Below, piece after piece: positions 8,417-15,585 of a DNA stretch of 64,000 nt. The position numbers were made by a program, and so were the translations under genes. The notes under the pieces are model-generated. The model saw nothing but the letters and a program-made list of their open reading frames with translations, was not told the origin of the DNA and made no database searches. Numbering within the stretch: the stretch's first letter is position 1; every line of letters starts with the position of its first letter. The stretch is taken from assembly GCF_009857475.1 (NCBI RefSeq), contig NZ_WWCJ01000010.1, positions 124,001 to 188,000 on the forward strand, written 5' to 3'. This stretch comes from Pseudoduganella guangdongensis. Lineage in GTDB: Bacteria; Pseudomonadota; Gammaproteobacteria; Burkholderiales; Burkholderiaceae_D.

Positions 8417-9870
8417 CAGAACCTCGGCAAGCCGGCATGCGGCAAACGGCCCGCGCGCACATGCATTTTGCCAAACTCCGCGCAGCGGTTCAGCGTGGGG
8501 ATCGCCTTGTTCGGATTCAGCAGCGACAAGGGATCAAAGGCGCGCTTGACCGCGAAGAAGGCCGCCAGCTCGGCATCGCTGAACTGCACGCACATCGAAT
8601 CGATCTTCTCAATGCCCACGCCGTGTTCGCCAGTGATGGTGCCGCCCACCTCCACGCACAGCGCCAGGATCTCGGCGCCGAAAGCCTCCGCGCGCTGCAG
8701 CTCGTCGGGCCGGTTGGCATCGAACAGGATCAGCGGATGCAGGTTGCCGTCGCCGGCGTGGAACACATTGGCGCAGCGCAGGCCATAGCGCCCTTCCATC
8801 TCCGCGATGCCGAGCAGCACGCGCGCCAGGTGTTTGCGCGGGATGGTGCCGTCCATGCAGTAGTAGTCCGGCGAAATGCGGCCCGCTGCCGGGAAGGCGT
8901 TCTTGCGGCCCGACCAGAAGCGCAGCCGCTCGGCCTCGCTGGCCGAGACCTGCACCGCGCTGGCGCCAGCCGCCTGCAGCACGGCACTCATGCGCGCGAT
9001 TTCCTCCGTCACTTCCTCCTCCGTGCCGTCCGCCTCGCACAGCAGGATGGCGGCGGCATCGGTGTCGTACCCGGCGCGCACGAACGGCTCCACCATGCGC
9101 GAGGAGGTGCGGTCCATCATCTCCAGCCCGGCCGGGATGATGCCGGCCGCGATCACCGCCGCCACCGCGTTGCCGCCGGTGACCACGTCGGCAAAGGAAG
9201 CCATGATCACGCGCGCGGTGGCCGGTTTCGGCACCAGCTTGACGGTCACCTCGGTCACGATGCCCAGCATGCCTTCGGAGCCGATGACAGCCGCCAGCAA
9301 ATCCAGGCCCGGCGCATCGAGCGCCTCGCTGCCCAGTTCCACCGCCTCGCCCTCGATGGTCAGCAGGCGCACGCGCAGCACATTGTGCACGGTCAGTCCG
9401 TACTTCAGGCAATGCACGCCGCCCGAGTTTTCCGCCACATTGCCGCCGATGGTGCAGGCGATCTGGGAGGACGGGTCGGGCGCGTAATACAGGCCGTGCG
9501 GCTCGGCCGCTTCGGAAATGGCCAGGTTGCGCACGCCCGGCTGCACCACCGCCGTGCGCGCATAGGCGTCCATGCGCACCACCTGGTTCATGCGCGCGGT
9601 GGACAGCACCACCCCGCCCTCGATCGGCATGGCGCCGCCGGACAAGCCGGTGCCGGCGCCGCGCGGCACGATGGGCACCTTGAACTCACGGCAAATGTTC
9701 AGGACAGCCAGCACCTGCGCCTCGTCCGCCGGCAAAGCCACGGCCAGGGGCAGCTGGCGATAGGCCGTCAGGCCGTCGCATTCGTAGGGGCGCGTATCTT
9801 CGGTGTCGGACAGCACGCTGGAGGGCGGCAGGGCCGCCCGCAATGCGGCGAGTACGGCAGTGCTGTTCAT
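8416..9870 (-). CDS. glcD: Glycolate oxidase catalytic subunit GlcD
   Basis: The 484-residue FAD-linked catalytic subunit of glycolate oxidase. The FAD pyrophosphate loop is PRGAGTGLSGG (residues 69-79). The C-terminal half contains NVFHAGDGNLHPL, with the histidines expected in the active site of this vanillyl-alcohol-oxidase-fold family, and the tail DPLSLLNPNKAIP. It is the first gene of the minus-strand operon glcDEF. The upstream gap to a divergent cobalamin adenosyltransferase (9871-10000) should hold its promoter. No glcC regulator or glcG is next to it. Confidence 0.95.
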   Translation of the reverse strand: MNSTAVLAALRAALPPSSVLSDTEDTRPYECDGLTAYRQLPLAVALPADEAQVLAVLNICREFKVPIVPRGAGTGLSGGAMPIEGGVVLSTARMNQVVRMDAYARTAVVQPGVRNLAISEAAEPHGLYYAPDPSSQIACTIGGNVAENSGGVHCLKYGLTVHNVLRVRLLTIEGEAVELGSEALDAPGLDLLAAVIGSEGMLGIVTEVTVKLVPKPATARVIMASFADVVTGGNAVAAVIAAGIIPAGLEMMDRTSSRMVEPFVRAGYDTDAAAILLCEADGTEEEVTEEIARMSAVLQAAGASAVQVSASEAERLRFWSGRKNAFPAAGRISPDYYCMDGTIPRKHLARVLLGIAEMEGRYGLRCANVFHAGDGNLHPLILFDANRPDELQRAEAFGAEILALCVEVGGTITGEHGVGIEKIDSMCVQFSDAELAAFFAVKRAFDPLSLLNPNKAIPTLNRCAEFGKMHVRAGRLPHAGLPRF

Positions 9871-9958
9871 GAGTTCCCGGGGTGGATGGTATTTTTCTTA
9901 ATTCATTGTAAGTTCAAATCCCACCACGCCGCTGAATTCCCCGCCCAACCATTGGTAA

Positions 9959-9989
9959 TTTGTCGTATCCTCCCACCGTTAACGACAAA
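9959..9989. promoter_or_regulatory. Inverted repeat in the glcD / adenosyltransferase divergent spacer
   Basis: TTTGTCGT at 9959-9966 is matched by ACGACAAA at 9982-9989, a perfect 8-bp inverted repeat with a 15-base spacer, ending 11 bases before the start codon at 10001. It could be a regulator site in the divergent promoter region or a hairpin in the 5' leader of the adenosyltransferase mRNA. I see no cobalamin riboswitch here. Confidence 0.3.
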
Positions 9990-10000
9990 ATGAGGCTGCA

Positions 10001-10555
10001 ATGGGCAACCGACTCTCCAAAATCGCCACCCGTACCGGCGACAAAGGCACTACCGGCCTGGGCGACGGCTCGCGCGTGGACAAGGACAATGTACGCATCC
10101 AGGCCATCGGCGAAGTCGATGAGCTGAATTCCAACCTGGGTGTGCTGCTGGCCGAACCGCTGCCGGACGACCTGCGCGAAGAGCTGGTATCGATCCAGCA
10201 CGACCTGTTCGACCTGGGCGGTGAGCTGTGCATTCCCGGCTACCAGATGATCAAGGAAGAACATGTCGAGCGCCTGGACGCGCTGCTGGCCAAATACAAC
10301 GCCACCCTGCCGGCGCTCACCGAGTTCATCCTGCCGGCCGGCTCGCGCGCCGCCGCGGTATCGCACGTCTGCCGTACTGTGTGCCGCCGCGCCGAGCGCG
10401 CCATCGTCACCCTGGGCAAAGTGGAAACCATCCACGACTTCCCGCGCCAGTACGTGAACCGCCTGTCCGACCTGCTGTTCGTGCTGGCCCGCGTGCTGAA
10501 CCGCTTCGCCGGCGGCAGCGACGTGCTGTGGCACCACGACCGCAAGCGCGGCTGA
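10001..10555 (+). CDS. Cob(I)yrinic acid a,c-diamide / cob(I)alamin adenosyltransferase, PduO type
   Basis: A 184-residue ATP:cob(I)alamin adenosyltransferase of the PduO/MMAB family, which transfers the adenosyl group of ATP to reduced cobalamin to make coenzyme B12. The N-terminal ATP-binding segment IATRTGDKGTTGLG (residues 8-21) is diagnostic. The C-terminal helices hold RRAERAIV and RFAGGSDVLW, also conserved. The ATG at 10001 has GAGG six bases upstream. No B12-dependent enzyme or cobalamin pathway gene is adjacent, so it probably serves salvage and assimilation generally. Confidence 0.93.
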   Translation: MGNRLSKIATRTGDKGTTGLGDGSRVDKDNVRIQAIGEVDELNSNLGVLLAEPLPDDLREELVSIQHDLFDLGGELCIPGYQMIKEEHVERLDALLAKYNATLPALTEFILPAGSRAAAVSHVCRTVCRRAERAIVTLGKVETIHDFPRQYVNRLSDLLFVLARVLNRFAGGSDVLWHHDRKRG

Positions 10556-10690
10556 GATGCCTCTCATGTAACGAATCCGACCGGACGATGTGGAGACTCC
10601 GGATGGCGAATCATGTCGCGAATGAGCGCGAGCACCTTGGCTATTCCTGCCATTCCGGTTGCCCGAGCTTAAACGCAAAATCCCAGGAAA

Positions 10691-11572
10691 CTAGCCAAAA
10701 CGCTGCTGCAGGAAGTCCAGCATCAGCCGCACGCGGTGCGGCAGATAGCGGCGGCTGGGGTAGAGCAGGTGCAGTTCCTGCGCGCTGCCTTGCCAGTCGC
10801 GCAGCACGCGCCGCAGCTTGCGCTGCGCGAGCAGGTCTTGCACCAGCCATTCCGGGCACAGGCCGATGCCGCCGCCGGCGGCAAGGGTGTCGCGGATGGC
10901 AAGGGCGTTGTTGACGCGGTAGCGGCCATGGGTGGCGACGGTGACGCTGCGCGTGCCGTCCGTCAGCTCCAGCGCGTCGCCGCTGCTGGCCCAGGCGAAG
11001 CGGATATATTCATGCGCGGCCAGGTCTTGCGGCGCTTGCGGCGTGCCATGCGCCTTCAGGTAGGAGGGTGCGGCCACCAGCAGCCGCGGCGAGGCGCCGA
11101 TGCGGCGCGCCACCACATTGGGCGGCAGCTCGCCGCCCAGGCGTACGGCGATATCGACGCCCTCCTCCACCATATCCACCATGCGGTCGTTCAGGATCAG
11201 CTCCACCTCGATGCCGGGGTATTGCCGCAGGAATTCCTGCACAAAGCCGTTAAGGCGGAACTGCCCCAGCGCGACGGGCGCGTTGATGCGCAGCAGGCCG
11301 CTGGCGGCGGCGCTCTCGCCGCGCACGTCGGCCACTGCGTCGGCATATTCTTCCAGCACGCCGCGCGCGCGTTCGTAAAAACGGCGGCCGGGCACGGTGG
11401 GAGACAGGCTGGCCGTGCTGCGTTCCAGCAGGCGCACGCCGAGATCTTCCTCCAGGGCGGCGACGATCTTGCTGATATTGGACTGCGTGGTGTGCTGCTC
11501 GCGCGCGACGGCGGACAGGCTGCCCAATTCGACGGCGCGCACAAAACACTGGAGGGAGCGTAGGGTGTCCAT
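10691..11572 (-). CDS. LysR-family transcriptional regulator (CrgA/DmlR-like subgroup)
   Basis: A 293-residue LysR regulator with an N-terminal winged helix-turn-helix (residues 1-60, including AREQHTTQSNISKIVAALEEDLGVRLLER) and a C-terminal type 2 periplasmic-binding-like effector domain. The segment GLLRINAPVALGQ, the run NDRMVDMVEEGVDIAVRLG and the LYPSRRYLPHRVR ending are typical of the CrgA/DmlR subgroup. It is divergent from the SGNH hydrolase gene, with an operator-like spacer between them, so it probably controls itself and that gene. The effector is unknown. The 135 bases between it and the adenosyltransferase hold no convincing gene. Confidence 0.92.
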   Translation of the reverse strand: MDTLRSLQCFVRAVELGSLSAVAREQHTTQSNISKIVAALEEDLGVRLLERSTASLSPTVPGRRFYERARGVLEEYADAVADVRGESAAASGLLRINAPVALGQFRLNGFVQEFLRQYPGIEVELILNDRMVDMVEEGVDIAVRLGGELPPNVVARRIGASPRLLVAAPSYLKAHGTPQAPQDLAAHEYIRFAWASSGDALELTDGTRSVTVATHGRYRVNNALAIRDTLAAGGGIGLCPEWLVQDLLAQRKLRRVLRDWQGSAQELHLLYPSRRYLPHRVRLMLDFLQQRFG

Positions 11573-11578
11573 AGTTAT

Positions 11579-11632
11579 TCCATTTTGGACTTAACTATAG
11601 TCTATTTTCCAGTCTAGCAGTCCATACTGGAA
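11579..11632. promoter_or_regulatory. Operator-like dyads between lysR and the SGNH hydrolase gene
   Basis: The divergent spacer is AT-rich compared with its surroundings and holds three dyads. TCCA-TTT-TGGA is at 11579-11589. GACT (11588-11591) is paired with AGTC (11599-11602). TTCCAGT (11607-11613) is paired with ACTGGAA (11626-11632), a perfect 7-bp repeat with a 12-base spacer. Positions and spacing fit a LysR regulatory and activation site, but binding is inferred. Confidence 0.4.
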
Positions 11633-11673
11633 TACACGACCATGACTCCACCTTATTCGAGATGGAGAACACC

Positions 11674-12900
11674 ATGAAACGCCTGCTCTTTCCACTGGCC
11701 GCGCTGCTGGCCGCCGCCACCGTCCACGCACAGGAATGGCGCACCACCTGGTATGCCGCGCCGATGCCGTCCTGGGGCGCCGAATTCGCCTTGCCGACCA
11801 TGCTGCCCGCCGCGCTGGAGGGGCAGACCGTGCGCGAGACTTTGCGCACCAGCGTGGGCGGGGAGCAGGTGCGCGTCACCTGGTCGAACCGCTACGGCAA
11901 GACGCCGCTCGTCATCGGCGAGGCGCGGCTGGCGGCGACCCAGGAGCACGGCACGCAGCCAGCTTCCTTCCGGCAAAGCGGCAGCGGCGTGGCGCTCACC
12001 TTCGCCGGCCAGCGCAGCGTCAGCATCGCACCCGGGCGGTCCGCCACCAGCGACGCAGTCCGCCTGCCGGTAGCTGCGAGGCAGCGCCTGACGGTCTCCA
12101 CCTGGTTGCCGCAACACACGCCCCTGGCCACCTTCCACTGGGGCGCGCAGCAGACTGCGTTCACCGTGGGCGGCAACCATGTCGCCGCAGCCAGCCTGTC
12201 CGGAGCACAAGCATTGACAGGACGCGCCTTCCTGAGCGCCGTGCAAGTTCGCGGCCCGGCGCAGCGCACGCTTGTAGCCTTAGGCGACTCCATCACCGAC
12301 GGCAACGGCTCCACGCCCGACCGCAACCGGCGCTGGCCCGACCAGTTGGCCGACCAGGCCGAAGGCGTCGTCGTCCTCAATGCCGGCATTTCCGGCGCGC
12401 GTCTGCTGTCCAATGGTATGGGCGAGAAAGCCATCGCCCGCTTCGAACACGACGTGCTGGCGCAGCCCGGTGTCGACACGGTGATCGTCATGCTGGGGAT
12501 TAACGATATCGGGTGGCCCGGCAGCGCGTTCGCGCCGCAGGAACCACCGGCCACGGCCAGCGCCATGATCGCCGGCTACCGCGCCCTGATCGCGGCAGCC
12601 CGTGCGCGCCAGGTCCGGATTGTTGGCGGCACCCTGCTCCCGTTCGAAGGCGCCCTGCACGGCACGCCCTTCGCCGGCTACCATTCCGCCGCCAAGGACC
12701 GCGTGCGCCACGAGGTGAACCAATGGATACGCAACAGCGGAGAGTTCGACGCCGTGATCGACTTCGACCAGCACCTGCGCGACCCGGCCCACCCGGCCCG
12801 CCTGCTGCCCGCCTACGACTCCGGCGACCACCTGCACCCAAGCGACGCCGGTTACGCCGAAATGGCACGCGCCGCAGCCTTAATCACCAAGCAAACGTGA
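11674..12900 (+). CDS. Exported SGNH/GDSL-family hydrolase
   Basis: A 408-residue secreted esterase/lipase-like protein. A signal peptide (residues 1-19, ending VHA|Q) precedes an N-terminal beta-rich region, followed by an SGNH domain. Block I is GDSITDG (204-210, nucleophile Ser206), block II NAGISGARLL, block III GIND, and block V DHLHPSD with Asp385 and His388 completing the triad. An earlier in-frame ATG exists at 11662, but the ATG at 11674 follows GGAG at the right distance and starts the signal peptide cleanly. The substrate cannot be told; relatives act on acylated polysaccharides, rhamnogalacturonan acetate or lipids. Its 3' end overlaps the convergent M48 gene by 21 bases. Confidence 0.9.
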   Translation: MKRLLFPLAALLAAATVHAQEWRTTWYAAPMPSWGAEFALPTMLPAALEGQTVRETLRTSVGGEQVRVTWSNRYGKTPLVIGEARLAATQEHGTQPASFRQSGSGVALTFAGQRSVSIAPGRSATSDAVRLPVAARQRLTVSTWLPQHTPLATFHWGAQQTAFTVGGNHVAAASLSGAQALTGRAFLSAVQVRGPAQRTLVALGDSITDGNGSTPDRNRRWPDQLADQAEGVVVLNAGISGARLLSNGMGEKAIARFEHDVLAQPGVDTVIVMLGINDIGWPGSAFAPQEPPATASAMIAGYRALIAAARARQVRIVGGTLLPFEGALHGTPFAGYHSAAKDRVRHEVNQWIRNSGEFDAVIDFDQHLRDPAHPARLLPAYDSGDHLHPSDAGYAEMARAAALITKQT

Positions 12901-13614
12901 CATGCCCTTGGCGAGACTGAGGCGGGAGGTGGCGCTGGGATGGCTGGCGAAAAGGGAGGCCCCGGCCTCGTCGGCGGCAAGCTTGCGGTAGAAGCGCAGG
13001 GAGGCGTCGCTGGGCCAGCCGGCGCGGTGCGCGATCAGGATGCCCAACTGGTCGGCCTCGCGCTCTTGGATAGCCGTCAGGCGCGACAGGCGAAACTGCA
13101 GCGGGATGTCGGACGCCAGCCGTTCCTCCACCACGTCCAGCGGCAAGTCGCGCCGGCTGTCCAGCAGCGCTTCGGACAGCGTCTCGCGCGCGTGTTCCGC
13201 AACTGCATGGGCGATTTCATGCGCCAGCAGGAAGGCCAGTTCGCCGTCGTCCAGCGCCAGCCGGGCAATGAAGGCACGCCCCAGCAGCAGCTTGCCGCCG
13301 GCCCGGCTTTCGGCCTCCACCGCCGGATCGTCGGTGAGGCGCACTTCCCACGGCCAGGCCGCAGCATCCGGTTTGAGCACGACGGCAGCGCGCACCAGGC
13401 TATCGGTGATGCGCTTGACCCGCGCCAGCAATACCCGGTCGCGATCCAGCCGGCCCGCCGCCGCCTGCACCACGGTCAGCTCGATAAAGCTGTCCTCCGA
13501 GCGCAGCCCCACCTCCTCCGCAGAGAAGCGCAGCTCCTGCCAGCGCCCCGAATCAGGCACCTGCGCCGCAGCTTGCGCAGCCATCGCCATCCATGCAAGC
13601 AGCAAGCAGCGCAT
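12880..13614 (-). CDS. Exported M48-family metallopeptidase
   Basis: A 244-residue zinc peptidase with a signal peptide (about residues 1-18, ending AAAQ). The catalytic motif HEIAH is at 132-136 and the third-ligand motif EREAD (Glu184) lies 50 residues further, the M48 arrangement of the BepA/LoiP group. There are no TPR repeats and it is shorter than BepA, so a periplasmic housekeeping or outer-membrane quality-control protease is the best guess. A GGAGG lies just before the ATG at 13614. It overlaps the end of the SGNH hydrolase gene in the opposite direction. Confidence 0.88.
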   Translation of the reverse strand: MRCLLLAWMAMAAQAAAQVPDSGRWQELRFSAEEVGLRSEDSFIELTVVQAAAGRLDRDRVLLARVKRITDSLVRAAVVLKPDAAAWPWEVRLTDDPAVEAESRAGGKLLLGRAFIARLALDDGELAFLLAHEIAHAVAEHARETLSEALLDSRRDLPLDVVEERLASDIPLQFRLSRLTAIQEREADQLGILIAHRAGWPSDASLRFYRKLAADEAGASLFASHPSATSRLSLAKGMSRLLGD

Positions 13615-13705
13615 ACACGCCTCCGATTAGCATAAACGATTTATACCAATTTAGGCGACGAGCGAGCCAGGTGCAAGACAAGCCGCGCTCTGCTAGACTG
13701 CGCGC

Positions 13706-14815
13706 ATGCAAAAATATCAACACTATGTTTTCGCCATGCTGCTCGCCTGTGCAGCGGCTGGCACAGGGGCCCAGGAGGCGACGCCGAGCGTCGAGGTTCA
13801 GGGCGTGAAGAACCCGGATATGCGCTCCTATCGCGCCGTCGTGGCCGGACTGGAGGCTTTCGAGAAGCATCGCGCGCTGGCGCCGGCCGTGCCGGAACTG
13901 CGCTTCCGCCTCGCGCCCCGCAGCAGCGCGAGCGTGGAACAGGACGCGGCCAACGCCGCCGCCGAGGAACCGCTCTACCTGCGCATCGTCGGCAACGGCG
14001 ACCCGATCCCGGTGCCGATCGCGGCGGACGGCACCTTCAGCGTGCCGCGCGTGCAGTCGGCTATCGACGACGACGCCGACCTGATACTGAACCGCAAGAA
14101 AGGCGTGCTGAAAGGCCGCCCCGAAGTGCGCACACCCGGCCTGCCGGACAACGTGCGCCGCCTGGGCGACCTGCGCCTGGAGTGCCAGGTGATGGTCGCC
14201 ATCGCCAAAAAAGAGGTCGGCCTGATGCTGACGCTCTTCGTCAACACGGTGGCGATGACCAGCAACTGGTGCGACATCAGCGTCGACAAAAAGAAGATCA
14301 ACTTCACCTTCGCCAGCCTGCGCATGATCGATGGCGCGGAAATGGTCGACGGTGAGCGCCGCAAGACGCTCGAAACGGGGGATTTCGGTTTCCAGGTCCC
14401 GCTCGGGGAAGTGGAATGGTCGGACAACGCGCGCATCGAACTGCGCTACGCGCCCGAACTCACGGCCGACGAGAAGGCCAACCCATGGCTGCAAGCCCTG
14501 TTCGTCAGCGGTTCAATCAACGAGCGCGATCAGCGCAGCCTGCTGCGCAAGCTGGAAGACGGCATCTACGTCGCGGAGCTGGAGCTGGAAAAAGGCACGC
14601 ATTCGCTGAAGGCCGGCACGCGCGGGCTGCATGCGATCAATCTCGGCACAGCGAACGAGGGAGAAAAGCGCCAACTGGCGCAAGATGTGGCCGCGCCGCT
14701 GGTCCAACGCGGCAAGAGCCTGAAACTGAAGGTCGAGCATGCCGGCCGCTATGCCGTCACGCTCGATGCCCGCGATAAGCAGGCGCCGACGCTACGCGTG
14801 GCACGCCTGCCCTAA
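13706..14815 (+). CDS. Exported protein of unknown function
   Basis: I do not recognise this 369-residue protein. It has a signal peptide (MQKYQHYVFAMLLACAAAGTGAQ, cleavage near residue 22) and no further membrane segment, so it should be periplasmic or surface exposed. Two cysteines (in RLECQV and NWCDIS) could form a disulfide. The second half is rich in alternating hydrophobic and charged residues that suggest beta strands. No strong Shine-Dalgarno sequence is seen before the ATG. It stands alone between divergent M48 and convergent Cys-rich peptide genes. Confidence 0.75.
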   Translation: MQKYQHYVFAMLLACAAAGTGAQEATPSVEVQGVKNPDMRSYRAVVAGLEAFEKHRALAPAVPELRFRLAPRSSASVEQDAANAAAEEPLYLRIVGNGDPIPVPIAADGTFSVPRVQSAIDDDADLILNRKKGVLKGRPEVRTPGLPDNVRRLGDLRLECQVMVAIAKKEVGLMLTLFVNTVAMTSNWCDISVDKKKINFTFASLRMIDGAEMVDGERRKTLETGDFGFQVPLGEVEWSDNARIELRYAPELTADEKANPWLQALFVSGSINERDQRSLLRKLEDGIYVAELELEKGTHSLKAGTRGLHAINLGTANEGEKRQLAQDVAAPLVQRGKSLKLKVEHAGRYAVTLDARDKQAPTLRVARLP

Positions 14816-14820
14816 GGCTT

Positions 14821-15006
14821 TTACTGCGCGTCGCAGGACTTCCTGCAGGCGAAGAAGTCGGCGCGGCAGTTGTACCAGTTGCCACCGGCTTCCACGCACT
14901 CGTCGAGTTCGACGGAGCACGCTTCGTAGCACTCAGGCGTGCCGGCGGCGTAGGCGCCGGCGGCCAGGCCGGCCGCGAACAGGAACATGGCAAGCTTCTT
15001 GATCAT
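14821..15006 (-). CDS. Small exported six-cysteine peptide
   Basis: A 61-residue protein with a signal peptide (residues 1-20, ending AYA|A) and a 40-residue mature part containing six cysteines at 26, 30, 37, 47, 54 and 58. Their spacing is symmetric: C-x3-C-x6-C-x9-C-x6-C-x3-C. Two helices joined by disulfides, as in twin CX3C helical hairpins, would fit this pattern. A GGAGG stands about six bases before the ATG. It follows the membrane glutaredoxin gene on the same strand after 19 bases, so the two probably form an operon. Function is unknown; a periplasmic redox substrate or a small disulfide-stabilised effector are possibilities. Confidence 0.78.
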   Translation of the reverse strand: MIKKLAMFLFAAGLAAGAYAAGTPECYEACSVELDECVEAGGNWYNCRADFFACRKSCDAQ

Positions 15007-15025
15007 CGCATTCCTCCAAAAATTA

Positions 15026-15409
15026 TCAGTTAGTTTGAGTTTTTAGTGCTTCTTCAATCACCTTCGGGATGAAGCCGTTGATGCGGCGGTCGCCAATCAG
15101 CAGCATTGGCACGCCACTGCCGCCAAAATTCTTGAACTCCTGCTGCGCCGGACCGGGCTTGCTGACGTCCAGGTCGACATAGGCGATCTTGTTCTGCTTG
15201 AAGTACTCGCGCGCCTTGGCGCAGAACGGGCAGGTCTCGGTACCGTACAACACCACCTTCGACTTGTGCTGCGTGTAGTAGGCGCTGTAGTCGCCCTGCA
15301 CATAGTCCTTCTTGAACATGGCTGGCACTTTCGCCACGCCGACGCCAACACCCAGGCCCGCGGCCAGGATCAGGGCATACATGCCCAGGGTTTTCACATG
15401 CTTGATCAT
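15026..15409 (-). CDS. Membrane-anchored glutaredoxin-like protein
   Basis: A 127-residue protein with a Lys-rich N-terminus, one membrane segment (about residues 9-27) and a glutaredoxin fold. The redox motif is CPFC (Cys60, Cys63), the cis-proline is in GVP (Pro101), and the glutathione-side Gly is in NGF. The positive-inside rule puts the redox domain in the periplasm. Longer in-frame starts exist at 15463 and 15424, but the ATG at 15409 has AAAGG five bases upstream and gives the natural signal-anchor. The next gene downstream is the six-cysteine exported peptide, a plausible partner. Confidence 0.85.
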   Translation of the reverse strand: MIKHVKTLGMYALILAAGLGVGVGVAKVPAMFKKDYVQGDYSAYYTQHKSKVVLYGTETCPFCAKAREYFKQNKIAYVDLDVSKPGPAQQEFKNFGGSGVPMLLIGDRRINGFIPKVIEEALKTQTN

Positions 15410-15546
15410 CGTACCTTTGCTCATATGGATACTCGACAAATGAATAACGAACGCCGCAGCCAACGTTAATGGAAGAGTCCAGCTTGCTCAAGCTGAAAGA
15501 TGTACGCATGTGCAATGTTGCAACACTATTAATATGCTAGGCATAA

Positions 15547-15570
15547 AAAACGGCGCCGCAGCGCCGTTTT
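15547..15570 (-). terminator. Rho-independent terminator after dxs
   Basis: A perfect 10-bp stem (AAAACGGCGC / GCGCCGTTTT) with a CGCA loop lies 15 bases after the dxs stop. On the minus strand it runs into six T residues, so it should end the xseB-ispA-dxs transcript. Confidence 0.85.
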
Positions 15571-15585
15571 TCAAAGTGGCCTGGT

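Noticed and set aside
10556..10690. A small gene or terminator after the cobalamin adenosyltransferase
   Set aside because: Only a 5-bp CCGGA/TCCGG stem and no ribosome-site-linked ORF were found.
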